Source: Anthostomella pinea (taxonomy: Eukaryota > Ascomycota > Sordariomycetes > Xylariales > Xylariaceae). From it: a stretch of 64,000 bases of DNA. The notes below the pieces were generated by a model. The model made no database searches and was not told where the DNA came from. It was given only the letters and a program-made list of their open reading frames with translations. Positions within the stretch are counted from its first letter, which is position 1. The number at the start of each line of letters is the position of its first letter. This document shows, in pieces, positions 33,907-45,800 of the stretch. Position numbers and translations under genes: made by a program. The DNA is taken from assembly GCA_963556695.1 (NCBI GenBank), contig CAUWAG010000003.1, positions 930,001 to 994,000 of the forward strand, in the 5' to 3' direction.

Positions 33907-35323
33907 TCATGCTGGTAGCGACCCTGGCGCAGGCACAGGCGCAACGTCAACCGACACATCAACATCGCCCTTGTGATACACTGTATCTCCTACAGGCGGA
34001 GACGCCTGTGGAGGATCCCAGACAGGTAGTGCGTTAAGCATGGCCCCTATCTCGCCGAACTGATGCAAGTTGGGTTTATCTTCTTTGGTGGGCTCGAAGC
34101 GGTGAGTGCTCTCGCCAAAGGGCGTCAGGCCCCTGAACAGCGCTGTAGCACCCAATGCGGCCAGTCCCACGAACGCTCCGCCAACAACGAGACCCAATTG
34201 CGTAAGGTCCTTCACATCTTCGCCTGCTTCTGTCCGGATACCGCCTCGACGCCATCTCTTCCAACTGTTCCCTACGCTGGGTACGTTTTCCATGACGCCA
34301 TCAGAAAAGCTGCCCAGCAGTCCGAGTGCGCCTCTCGGTTGTGCTTGTTGCCATGGCAATGTGTACCCCGTCTTGTATGCGTCCACGGCACCAAGGAAGT
34401 CCACTAAGCGGCCATACTTCTTCTCAAGAACGGTCTTCAGGATCGGGTGCGGCGTCTGCACTCGCATCAACGACAGGTAGCCATATGCCAGGAAGTCAAG
34501 CGAAGTTGGCTCTCCGTCTCGAAGAAGGAATTTCCCTTGTCCCTCTCCCCGAAGTTGATCTAGCGTCGAGTAGAAGTCGTCTGCTAGATACTGGAAGCGG
34601 ATGGCAGCCGTCTGTTCAGGCTGAAACGTCTTGCTCGGGCCTAGGGTCTGACGGAGACGAAGGAACCCGGTAGAGGTGGTTTCCGCCGCACCCTGGGAGG
34701 ACGATTCCTCAGCATCTACCTCGGCAGCCAGGTAGCCCATGCCGAGGTGTTCGGCCTTCTCAACGGCAGCAGCGCGGATAGCCGTTGGTACCGTCCATGT
34801 TAGCGGGAAGGGAAGCACCGTTGCATAGGCGGGGCGCGTGATCTCAACCCAGGCTTTCGGTGAGGCATAAAGCGACAAGGCTAGCAGACCAGACCCGCGA
34901 GCGGTAAGGTAAGAGGAGTAGGCCACGAGGTCTGCCCTTTGCTGCGGTGTGAGGTCATGGTCGATGAGCAGATTGGTTTCACCTCCTGCATGTTGCTTTA
35001 GGTACCCGACTATGTTTGCGTATCCTGATGTCCAGGTACCTTTATGGTACAAGGCAGGCAGCACGTCTAGTGAGACCTATCAGCCATCAATGCTCAGGGG
35101 GGCGGGGTTGGATGGGGCCCCTAGTATGGGAATTAGGGATGGGGATTGATTTGAGGATGGATATATGCTTACTATCCGGGCTGAGTGAAGCGTCATTGCT
35201 GGCGATCAGTGTCCAGTTCTCGCTCGAGAGCGCACAGCGGAAGCAAGCAATGGCAGCTAAACACTCAGGGTCGATGGAGTCAAGGCCGAACGCCGGGCCC
35301 CAAACATGAAGCTCCAAAGCCAT
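33907..35323 (-). CDS. SAM37: Sam37/metaxin-like mitochondrial outer membrane protein
   Basis: Exons 35323-35173 and 35066-33907, with a 106-bp intron (35067-35172, GTAAGC...CACTAG), encode 436 residues. The start MALELHVWGPAFGLDSIDPE is the typical metaxin/Tom37 beginning (thioredoxin-like half of a GST fold). The spliced product continues SLSPDNVLPALYHKGTWTSGYANIVGYL. The GST C-terminal half shows LRDGEPTSLDFLAYGYLSLM and HPILKTVLEKKY. A hydrophobic segment at about residues 341-361 (LGLVVGGAFVGLAALGATALF) fits the membrane helix of fungal Sam37. Sam37 is part of the sorting and assembly machinery that inserts beta-barrel proteins into the mitochondrial outer membrane. An upstream in-frame extension from a TTG codon exists, but the ATG at 35323 matches family starts. 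Confidence 0.9.
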
Positions 35324-36799
35324 GCTGGAGGGGACGGCTTGAACACGGCGTTTGGGCGATGTCAATAGAGCCTTGCAGCGAAGGGCGGTGAAGACTCAAG
35401 CTCCGCCTGACCTCTTTGATATTCCTTCTCAACGTGGAAAAGGTCGATATCGCAGGCGATTGGTCGACGGCGAACTAGGCTCTAGCACGCGGCTGTGATA
35501 GTGGCGAAAAGGGGAAAGGGACAAGGGCGAGCAACGGAGCCGAGCCGACTTTCACTTTAACGAGTCAAGACACCTGCGGACGAATGAGGAGCCACGGACG
35601 GGCAGTCGGACAGTCGGCGAAGTCGGTCCAGTCTTCAAGGAATGTGATTCGAAGATCTTCATCAACCTGCTGCAGACTCAGACTAGGGATGGCGGAGTGC
35701 GGAAAATCTTCCCCTGGTTTGGCCCGGCGTGCGGTTTCAGCCTTTCAGGGTGCGCGGGTCCACGTGGTGATAAGCCGCCAAGTTCTTGACGTCAGGGATG
35801 GGTGACAGGTGATCAGTCATCACATTCACAGTGATCATGCTCTCGGTCTCTCTGCGACATCTTATTATTATTGGAATTACTACGACAGTGACGAGCTGTC
35901 AGATCACAAGGTAGCCAGCAGGTGAAGAATGGAGGCAGGTAGGTATGTACCTAACTCTGTACGTAGATTTGACAGCCTGACAGCTCCGACAGAGGGGTGG
36001 CAGGTGCGCAGCAGCTGATACGACTCCGCATTTGAATGCGAGATTTGGGGATGGTATGGGGTCGATTTCTCCAACGTCTTCCCTCTCCCTCCCCCTCTGC
36101 CCTTGACGATCAAGGAGGTGGCAAAAACCACAGTTGCCAATTTCGGATTTCACCTGGCATGCAATTCCCAAATAGCATGCGTTACTCAGACTTGGATCGC
36201 CGCATCGCGTCGTCGCATGGTCGCAGCACTAGATCCGGAACGGCTTGCGACAATTCGGCCAGTCCCAGAGCTCCGGCACTAATGAATGAAGATCCCAACT
36301 TTGAAGTTGCAGCAGATTGATGATGACGGAGAATAGATAGACAGATCAATGGAGCCATAATAATAAATCATCGGACGATCAATATGGCTGCATGCCTGGT
36401 TTCATCGGCCTCGCCCGCCAATCTCGAAGAATTGCCATGCCGTTTTGAGATAACTCGGATGAAACGGTAACAACAGGTCACCCACAGTCTGTTCAATCCC
36501 GCAGGGTGGACAGACAGACGTCCAGATCACATGCCACTCCTCGCAGCCCCAAGGAGTCTCGACAGGCTCAAAACTCGGACATAATACATCGTACAATATA
36601 CCCTAAACTCGAAGTGGGATCAGAACACCCGTCGCGCAGGCACGAAATACGGTTGTCCTGTCCAATACGACTTTCAAACTCACGACGTCGATGCATGCAT
36701 ATGAGGTCGTACAGCCCCGCGCCGTCCCTCCTCCCATTACTTGTTAGGTCTTTAAGCGATTTGACCCACTTTTCGATCGCAGGCTCCTTATAGGTCAGG
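35324..36799. other. Intergenic, no gene supported
   Basis: The promoter side of the SAM37-like gene and a transition to AT-rich DNA. Short frames (for example 35584-35805, 36036-36320, 36506-36793) show no motif. CCTCCATTCTTCACC and AGGTAGGTATGTACC-type words occur near 35930-35955. Confidence 0.4.
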
Positions 36800-37010
36800 G
36801 GCTTTAATTACGACCTATATTATAATTTGCTTTAAAATAAGTATATATCTGTTTTAATAGCATTATTAAGAAAATTACATTACCGGCATTTATATTAATA
36901 GCTTTAATAACTAAACATTAATCATTTAAGGCTTATTCTTTTAAAGAAAAAAGATAACGCGTTAAAAACTCGCTTTAACCCCAGGATATTATCCTTAAAT
37001 GCTTATAATA
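36800..37010. repeat. Start of the second AT-rich RIP-like block
   Basis: Composition changes sharply at about 36800 to AT- and TpA-rich DNA. The block is interrupted by the transposon at 37011 and resumes after it. Confidence 0.6.
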
Positions 37011-38870
37011 ACGTAGGTCACAAGCGAGCGGCAATTACAAGCGAACGGCAACTTTTCACCAATCTTCTAACCAACATGTCAAATAACTCGACCACAACGC
37101 ATTTAATTCAATCTAATCAATCGGATTCTTCTTCTTCAGACGTTTCTATCTTTATTGTACAAGTTTGCGCATTATGGCCAGTGTTGCCGCAAACGCCACA
37201 ACGTCGCTCACGCGCTGCCGCCCTCCTCGGACGACGACTACCTTCACCCATTTCCTGTCTTGCCAGCTCACCACCATCCTTTACAGCCTGGAGACCTACT
37301 GCATCTTCAACAGAAAGTACTCCTCCTTTCACTAGACGTTTGTTTTTTGTCCTCCGGCGTTTACTTAGTAGGTGATTGGCCTCCTCTAGCTCGCGGACCC
37401 GGGAATCAACCAAAGCGACCTTGTGCATAAGACCGTATGTAGCCTTTGAAAACGAGCTCAATACATCAATTATTGATGTAGGTGAGCTTCCCTGGTGGTT
37501 TCTGACTCGGTTTCGGATATAAACCGATTGGTTTATTGCTTCGTTAATGGTGGTAGGCGTCTTCGAAGTCCAAGTAGTGGGTGGCAGATTAGGGTCTGGC
37601 GACGGTGTTCGTATGACAGCGACAGCATCCAGCTTTGAAATGACACTTTCTGGGTCAAAAGGAACAAGCCCATTGGCACTGAAACCTGCTTGAATGTTCC
37701 CTGGCGTCATAGCAGCGTTGTGTGCTTCACAAAATGCTGCAAGGAAGTCCTCTTTCGAAACATGGGTTATATGACGCCGCATGAGATCCTCAATCATGCG
37801 ACCGTACGCTCGTTTGAGCGGGCTAAAACAACTGACATCTAAAGGCTGGAGCCTGTGTGACGAGTGGGCAGGCATACAAAGGGTAATAATACTGTTGTTC
37901 TGGCAATATCTCTCAAAGATCTGGGAATGGTGGCTTTCGTGACCATCTAGGATGAGGAGGCGTTTACCGGCAGTCATACGCGGTCTGGTATACTTGTCGA
38001 AATGCTGAATCCATTCCAACCCAATCTCGTTCGTAGTCCACCCATTATCGGACACGGCCACCTTCCAATCGCGTGGTAATGTTGTGTCGCGATACCATGA
38101 CGCGAGGTGGGTTTTGCCCTGTAGAATGATGAACGGCGGGACCACCCAACCATCAGCATTGACAGCAGAAATTGCTGTAGACCATTCCCTGTTGCCTTGC
38201 TGGGCTTGTCTAGGCCTACCACGTCTTTCGGCGCTTGTAATGACCATGCCGGACCCAATAATACCCATCATAAACCCAGTCTCGTCGAAGTTGTAAATAT
38301 CCGCGTCTTGGATACCATGTTTCGCGATTGCCGCCGCAACTTGGCGAAACCACGCGCGATACGCGTCCGGATCTTCGTTCAAGACCCTCTTGTAGTCCAT
38401 CCTCCGATAAAAACGCGTCCGGAGGCCTGGTGTACGTTTGATGAAGTTTGCCGTCCAGTTCTTTCCAACGTGTCCAGCCCCGCGTGCCGCCAACAATTGA
38501 TTTGCCATATCTTCAACATAAGTGTACCGGGGCGGAAATGCTCGCGCATCCAGGTCGATTATGAAGGAACAAATGGCATTCTCTTCAGAAACCGTAAGTT
38601 TCAAAGAATTAGGCATGCTATCGCGTCGTGATGGTTGGCCGGCGATTCTAGCCTTCAAGGTATTGTATGGGACATGGAAAGTCTTAGAAAGCTTGCCAAT
38701 GGTAATATGAGGGTCGCGTCGCTTAGCTTGGACAGCAAGCTGTAAGTCTGATTCGCTATAACGCAATGCCATTATTGTTGGTTGATCAATTAGGAGCCTT
38801 GATTGAAAGGTTGGGTGGCTGGTGAAAAGTTGCCGCTCGCTTGTAATTGCCGCTCGCTTGTGACCTACGT
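37011..38870 (-). mobile_element. Complete Fot1/pogo-like DNA transposon (1860 bp)
   Basis: The element is bounded by 51-bp terminal inverted repeats starting ACGTAGGTCACAAGCGAGCG and ending in TTTTCACCA, with a single mismatch between them. It is flanked by TA on both sides (37009-37010 and 38871-38872). The TIRs contain an internal direct repeat of AAGCGAGCGGCAA-like words. One intact transposase gene fills the inside. Size, TA target and protein type agree with the Fot1/pogo/Tigger branch of Tc1/mariner. It has no RIP-like damage although its surroundings are heavily mutated, so it probably inserted recently. Confidence 0.95.
37117..38772 (-). CDS. Fot1/pogo-type DDE transposase with C-terminal zinc knuckle
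   Basis: A single intact frame of 551 residues begins at the ATG at 38772 (MALRYSESDL). A longer frame exists upstream but runs through the TIR and out of the element, so it is not the real start. The N-terminus holds a psq-type helix-turn-helix (SESDLQLAVQAK, TFHVPYNTLKARI), then a CENP-B-like HTH (residues ~60-125, FPPRYTYVEDMANQLL). The DDE_1 catalytic domain shows YNFDETGFMMG (Asp163), LLILDGHESHHS (Asp276) and PAHSSHRLQPLDVSCFSPLK (Asp312), the DDD triad. Near the C-terminus, after a coiled region and a KRRRTKNKR basic stretch, is a CCHC zinc knuckle CGVCGNTGHNAQTC. The protein would bind the TIRs and cut and paste the element. All catalytic residues are present, so it may be active. Confidence 0.95.
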   Translation of the reverse strand: MALRYSESDLQLAVQAKRRDPHITIGKLSKTFHVPYNTLKARIAGQPSRRDSMPNSLKLTVSEENAICSFIIDLDARAFPPRYTYVEDMANQLLAARGAGHVGKNWTANFIKRTPGLRTRFYRRMDYKRVLNEDPDAYRAWFRQVAAAIAKHGIQDADIYNFDETGFMMGIIGSGMVITSAERRGRPRQAQQGNREWSTAISAVNADGWVVPPFIILQGKTHLASWYRDTTLPRDWKVAVSDNGWTTNEIGLEWIQHFDKYTRPRMTAGKRLLILDGHESHHSQIFERYCQNNSIITLCMPAHSSHRLQPLDVSCFSPLKRAYGRMIEDLMRRHITHVSKEDFLAAFCEAHNAAMTPGNIQAGFSANGLVPFDPESVISKLDAVAVIRTPSPDPNLPPTTWTSKTPTTINEAINQSVYIRNRVRNHQGSSPTSIIDVLSSFSKATYGLMHKVALVDSRVRELEEANHLLSKRRRTKNKRLVKGGVLSVEDAVGLQAVKDGGELARQEMGEGSRRPRRAAARERRCGVCGNTGHNAQTCTIKIETSEEEESD

Positions 38871-39492
38871 TAGTAAATTTTTGTACAATCATATTTAAAT
38901 CGTTTTAATAGTAAGTTATTATCAGAAAAGTTAAAATTTAATAGTTGATTTTTCCGATTTTACGTTTAATTATTTTTATCTTTTATTTTTAATTTAAAAT
39001 TATTAAATCTCGCAATGTTATCCCGTGGCAATAATGCCTTTAATTGCTTTATTATAAACTTGAAAATCTTGTTGTTTTTAAAACTATAACAAATAAACTT
39101 CGTTATCGTAAAATCAAATAAAAGTAGCTATTTCATTATAAAAAAGGCTTATATGATGTTTATAACTAAAAACTTTACATCGTAGACGTTTAATTGAGAG
39201 GCGTAAAGCTTATAAAAGAATGTAATAATTATAACGCGTTATTATAAAAAGAAAAGAAAACTAACTTTTTATATTTAAATGAACTTTTATATATTTATTA
39301 ACTTTAGAGCTCTTCATAAAAAGCTTATTAAAACAATTAATTAGCTAATAAAAGTAAATAAACGTAAACTAATAACTTATAGAACTTAAGCGTAACGGTA
39401 TATATAATGTTACGATAATACATTTTATTAACTTAAGATTAAGGTTTTATTTATTTATTATTATTACTTATAATAAGGATATTTTTAAAGGT

Positions 39493-39750
39493 TGGCGGAT
39501 TCAGGGGGCTGCACTGCGGTGTGCTGCTGACTAGTCACCTGACTAGTCATATGACACGTGTTGGTTGTCATGACTAGCACCTTGACTGGTACGCTGACTC
39601 AGAAAAGGATGGTCAGGAGCATCTTCTCCAGCATGACCAGATGTGTTCAATAGCTGTAGCTGCCACCCAATGTGACAGACTTGAATATGAAAACAACGAT
39701 TGCAGCTACCGCACAAGACCACCGGCTTGTCAACCTTTTGTAATCTGACA
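39493..39750 (-). repeat. Probable solo LTR, diverged relative of family 3
   Basis: Read on the minus strand it starts TGTCAGATTACAAAAGGTTG and aligns over its first ~80 bases with family 3 (TGTGAGATTCTAGAAGGGTC; AAGCC, GCGGT, GCTGCAA in the same order). It ends CCGCCA, so TG...CA ends are met. Flanks are AAGGT and AAGAT, a 5-bp duplication with one G-to-A change. The distal half does not resemble family 3 and contains repeated GACTAGTCA words. Confidence 0.6.
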
Positions 39751-40942
39751 AAGATACTTTAAACGTATTTTAATATTAAATCGTATTTTAGTATTAAATA
39801 TAAATATAATATTACGGTTAAGAATATTTAAAACGGTAACAAGTTAAGATTTTATTACAAAATATTAATTATGGGATTATGTTTTTAAACTTATATCGAA
39901 GTATTTTCCTTTACGATAAAAAACCTAAAATTTCGTACCTTTATTATTACTATAAAAGCTATGTCAGCACGTACTCAGACTTTTTTATTATCAAGTAAAA
40001 TATTGAAAAAGAGCATTTAAATAATCGTTTAAAAAATAAAACGTACTTAATAATAAGTTCTTTTAATTATATTAACGATTAGTTAGCATTTAATTAGCTC
40101 GATTATTAAGAAAAAGTACAACAGTTAAAAGATCTTATCAAAAAATATATGTTACTATTAAATGATTACGGCAGTTTTTAAATTATTTAATGTTGTTAAC
40201 GTTATAAAAAGACTAATATAATCTCATTTTTAGTATTAACTTATACTATTAATGAGTTATAATTGTTAAATATAAGCATCTTTTAAATATATAAGAAATA
40301 TTATCAAATATATATTTAAAAGCGGACGATTTAATAAGAATTTTATAATAAATCTACCCATTTTGTTAGATTATATAGGATCTAAAAGTAAAAGATAAAA
40401 AACATCTTAAAAGAGTTTAAAGACTTAAAGCTATATTTATATAACTTTAACAAGGTTATCAATAAAATAGAAGACTTATTATCGTTAACTTTAAATTTAA
40501 ATGCTTCAAAAGATCGATTTAATTATATTGAGAACTAAGAAAAGCAAGTAAGAGATCTTTCACTCAAATTACATGAGCTTTTTAACTAAAACAAGTAATA
40601 AATACTGTCTTATTAAAATAATTGTAAGAAGAACGACGATAATTTGTCGATAAATACTAGCAGTAAAACCGTACAAAAAAACCAATTTATAACTTAAAAT
40701 ACCTTTTAAAAACTAAAATAAAGCGCTTACTTTCAAGTTAATAATAAAAAAGATTGAAGACTGTAAAAACTACATCAACAGTTATTATAAAGAGTTAATC
40801 ATAATTAAAAAACCTATTAACTTGATTATTAAATATATTCAAAAAAGGCAAGCAAAGCTTTTTATATATTAACGTTATGAGTTAATTTTTCGAAAATAAT
40901 ATAAAAAGGATTTTTCTTGTTATTATTATAAAACGTTATAAC

Positions 40943-41460
40943 TGTTATGAACCAACGAACAATACGGCCTGATAGCAGGCCCAGAGAGGACGATTAGAAA
41001 CAGGTTGACCAGAGAGTGTGATGCTGATCAGTGGAGAGATCGGAGCAACAGAGCAACGATACATAGATCACGTGACCAGCAGAACCTGGGTCACATGACT
41101 AAGAATTTGGATCACTGGATCACCGTGGTGATCCAGTGAGCAGGATCACCTTGGATCATTGGTGATCCAGGGTGAGCCACCTAATCAGTGAGTGAGAGAT
41201 TGGATATATAAGGACAGACATTTCCTAACCAGATAGATAGACAGTTTCTACCTCAGTGATCAATCTAAGCATCTTAGCCACCCCTAAGGTGGGAAAAATC
41301 TCCTAACGACTCGACTACACAGTGAACCCAGTTCAGACCAAGCCCCAGCATCTGAGTGTCTTCTAGTTGACAGAAGCCTCTATCGTCCTCTACGTTGACT
41401 TACCTCAGAATATAAACCCTGTAGAACCCTTTAGCCTTATAAGTTAGACGGCTCGTCACA
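40943..41460 (+). repeat. Solo LTR, family 4 (518 bp)
   Basis: It starts TGTTATGAACC and ends GGCTCGTCACA, flanked by a perfect 5-bp duplication ATAAC (40938-40942 and 41461-41465). A TATA-like GATATATAAGGA lies near 41212. A perfect 13-bp inverted repeat with a 2-base loop (TCACTGGATCACC/GGTGATCCAGTGA) is at 41112-41139, with further GGTGATCC words after it. Length and promoter layout suit a gypsy-type LTR, but no internal sequence is present to prove it. Confidence 0.82.
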
Positions 41461-41867
41461 ATAACTAAGTTTATACAAATGAACCGCAATATTATAAAAT
41501 TTAAACTTATAAAAGTTAATAACAAACGCCATTATAAAATTATTAACAAATTGAATCGATAACTACTAAACTTAAAAAAGATGAACAATATAAAAAATTT
41601 GTTATAAAAAAGAATACTTTTCGTTAATAATCAATAAGATTTGAACCAAACTTAAAAAATAGATAAAACCCCTAAAAAGTTAAATTATGTACATTTAACA
41701 TTAAAACCTGAACTATTTAAACAAAATAAAACCGTTATTATTAGATAAAATAAAAATTAGGAGTAAATTTTGCATTAATACTTTATTAAACGTTGAAAGC
41801 GTTGTAATATTTACTTTAACAAGCGCCCATTAATTATTAAAAATACTCGATTAAAACATTGACTTAT

Positions 41868-42123
41868 TATCACGATTTTGTAAATGTATTGCAAGGATAC
41901 AAGGACCCTTATTAACTATTGACATATAACGAACTCTGGTTCAAGAAAAAGAAAGATCTGGAGATGCACCCAAATTGGTGTGCAGCTAGATGTGGGCAGT
42001 CGTCCCCCACCAGACCCACCAGGGCATAGATCAACCTATCGTCTGATCAGTTACATGCTCATTCACGTGACCCGGAAACTATAGGGACCATCGCTAGACC
42101 TAATGGATGGTGGAGCCATCACA
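41868..42123 (+). repeat. Solo LTR, family 2 (256-bp form)
   Basis: It begins TATCACGATT (TG changed to TA, a RIP-like change) and ends GGAGCCATCACA, with a perfect 5-bp duplication CTTAT (41863-41867 and 42124-42128). It has the short-form structure, lacking the 178-bp segment of the 8050 copy. Confidence 0.88.
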
Positions 42124-42335
42124 CTTATTTAAAATATTCGGCTTAATATATAACAGGTTTGTTTTAAAAAAACTCATTAAAGCTGCTAACACTATAAATT
42201 CTTAAGCTTAATTTAATTAAAAGTATTATCACTACTTTTATAACTAATAAACCAATTTTTTTCGATTCAAGATTTAAAACCTTTGCTTATTATTTTAAAT
42301 TAACTTTTACTAATCCCTATAAATGATAATAAAAC

Positions 42336-42624
<289 letters not shown>

Positions 42625-42804
42625 TAGTGCCCTTAGGTGAAGTACCCACTAGGAGGCTGTCAAAGGAACAGTGGATCCACCCTGGCATGGTGCAGTATGG
42701 TATTTAGCTGTAGATTAGCCCTGCCGAGCATACTTGAGAATGACAACAACATTTGCAGCGACCGCTCACACCTTCTAAGCTTGTGACCCTTCTAGAATCT
42801 CACA
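42625..42804 (-). repeat. Truncated LTR, family 3
   Basis: The inverted copy of the 6947 LTR ends at 42804 with TCTCACA. It lacks its last ~25 bases, which are replaced by the TAA repeat. The matching part is well conserved (TGCCGAGCATACTTGAGAATG, TTGCAGCGACCGCTCACACC). Confidence 0.85.
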
Positions 42805-42879
42805 TATAGGTTGTAATTAAAGTTCCTAAATTATAAGTAGCTTTCAATTATAAAATAGGTTAAGTCGCTTAAAGGCTTA

Positions 42880-45800
42880 ACTAGTGGATTTACCGTCGGT
42901 CGTTTACACCCCGGCCTGTGCGGAGTATTTGTTGAATACACGGATGTTGATTGATTCTATTGATTGTTCTGCTCTGCGTGCATAGATTGATCATCTGTCT
43001 TCTTGGTGGGTCAGATGCCCTGTGCGTCTCTGCCCCACGGAAGATCTTCCGGTGTCTATCTCCGGCTCCCATTCAACACATTCGTGCTAGTATCTAACAG
43101 TATCCACTGCTTTGCACCACTAACAAGGCTTTCAGAGTTTAGTTATGTATGACGCAACCTGTTTGTCGTACCTGACCTATTAAAAATAAAATTCTACCGC
43201 ATACCGTGTGCCTGGCTAGCGAGCGTTGAACACACGCCGGTTTCTGCATCCATCGGATGAAACCCCTTTAACCGTCATTTTAGCGCGCGTGTCCGGCTCC
43301 AAGCCAGCGGAAAGCTTGAGTCCCAGGCGACCAGTACTGCCAGGTTTGTTTCGTTCCCCGGCGCCGCGACTGGGACCGAGGTCCCGAGAAGAGGAGCCGA
43401 GAGCGAGCAGCCTATCTTATGTATGACTATCACGAGTCGCGGCCCGCGAGAGAGAGGTGTTTCAAACCTCGAAAAACTTGCGATTGGCCGTGTAGATCAC
43501 GATGTGGCTAGAGAAGCCGCCTCCAGGTCCGCTGTGCCGGCGCCGTTAGGTCGGGTTACATAGGTAGCCGACTGGTAGGTGTTAGGAGTTTAGGAGTTGT
43601 CACCTACCTAGGTACTCGTCGGTCCGTCTACGGGTAGGAGCAACCTCCGGCGCAATGATGATAATGATGATAATGATAGAGCCATCCACGATCTCCGCAT
43701 ATCGCGAAGCCGATGCCAATACTCCCTCTGCAGTAGTTCGCCCGCCCCCTTTTCGCTGTCAGACCAGCATGCATGATGATCAGTATGCATCTGTCATCCC
43801 ATAATCTGCCATCCGCCGTCTCTGCTGTAATTCCTACAGTATGTATCCCAGAGGCGCGGTTCATCCTGCCAGCACTGCCCACGCACGGTGCATGTCCCAG
43901 ATATGCATGAATCGTTAAGTACCAACGCAAATCCGATCTCCTGGTAGATACCTACCTAGGTCGTAATAAGCCCGCGCTACCTACGCGTGAATCATGATGT
44001 AAGAGTTTAGGCTTAGACGTTGACTCTCTAGTCTCTACATGTACCTCACCTCCCCGAGAGCCTCGCCAAGCACGGCACGGCACATCTATGAACTTGCCCG
44101 GTAGTAGTGTATTGTATTGTAGTAGTAGTGTAATTATAATAGGTGTCGCAAAGTGTTTAGTCCGATCGCATCAGTTCCCCATCCTCCTTCTCCTTCTCCT
44201 TCTCCCCCTATCCGCGTATGGTAGCGCGAACTAGGTCAAGTCGGTGACTCTGGGTCATTCGCACCTCTCGTTCGCGGTTTCTTCAGACTTGACTGGCTTC
44301 TTGTCCCTGGTGTCTGTCGTTTGTTCTGCTCTGCTCGGTCTCCTAGATAATATGTACGGGATGACTTGCTTGCATGCAGGGTGCAGGAGAGGAGGGATTC
44401 GACTGTGGTGTTGTCGGGCAGGACGGAATGTTAGTCATCATCGAGCCAAGATCAAGATCAGGTAAGGCAATATAAGCCAAACGAGCAGGGAATGGAGGTG
44501 AGCAAATCGCAATAGAAAGTAACCAAGAAAGTCAAGTTGTAGATGGTAATAAACGTAGTTGTTCATATCAATCCTAGGACTCATCAGTGTCCCTGCCTCC
44601 TAGTCCCAGATCCTCGTAAATATCTGTCCTGTCCTGTCCTGTCCTGTCCTGTACTCTCCAAATGGGGTATCCTGCGCACGCGTGGCCATTTCTTTGCAGA
44701 AGACGCTCTGCCAATGCTAATTCTCTAAGTGTACAAGTGTGTGTCTGATGGCGTTGTTCGTCGTCAGATGATGGTGGTTCCCCTGAACACCCCTTTGCCC
44801 AGTCGTATGCCAAAGAAAACTGATCCTTGCTCCCAATGAAAAGCAGATATCCCGTTCCCATGTGTCGCGGTGGCCGTTGTTGACCAACCGACCAATATTA
44901 AAATGTTCTCGTATCCAGGTAATAGTACAGTAGGTCATGCGCCAATGCGCAATGACCAAGAAGGAGGATGTACGAGTCCCGTCGAGCCAGCTCTCAGGTG
45001 CGGGCATATCGATGTGTGGTGTGGTGTGATGTATGGTGTTTGGCCGATGCATCGAATATTATGGTAGGCGGTGATGAAATTGCGCTTCGTGTCGAGGCCG
45101 TGGTGGTGGCGTTGGCAGGGTCGGGTTGTACAAGACCGCTGCAGTGTTCCGCGATGGGAGGTTGGGAGTTCGCGCAAGCACCCGTCGGTCCATTGGATGC
45201 AATTGGTCGTAGATGTCAATGTGGTAGTAGTGGCGCGCCGGCATGGGTACTCGAAGCATATGCAATGCAGTAGGACTGCTTGCTGCAATTACGTGCATGT
45301 GGCTCGAATGCGCGCACCGCCGGAAGCAGAGAAATGGTGTAGACGGGATACTGTGACTCCAATTCGGATGATCGTCGTCTGATCATCAGCTGTTGTGCTG
45401 GCTGCCTCAATCCTCACCCCGGCGCCCCCGAGGGAGTAATCTCCTTCATGCTGTTTCATCGTGTAACGGTAGACCGTGGACGCGTCGAACGATTCGTTTC
45501 GACTGTCGTCATCATCTCGAAACCTGGTTTAGCCACTCTTGGGTAGAGGAGGCAGAGGTCGGCTGGGCGGGGGACCCGGGCAGGGTGGCAGCTGCGATGG
45601 GCGCTGCGAAGGCATCTCGTATGAATGCATTGAAGCCAGTTTGACGGTTGGATGTGGTAGGGCTTGGAGCCGCGAGTAGTAGTTGTTAGATGAGCAGGAA
45701 GAACTTCTGCTGCTATAGTCTGCGAGGGCAAGTGCTCGTATAGTCGTAGTTCTAGTCGTAGTGTGCGAGTAGAGTAGTAGGTGTGGTAGTGGTAGTGGTT

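Noticed and set aside
38773..38892. Extension of the transposase by 40 residues at its N-terminus
   Set aside because: The extra codons lie in the TIR and in flanking DNA outside the element.
42890..43099. Possible LTR ending ATCTAACA
   Set aside because: No matching TG end and no target duplication could be found on the left.
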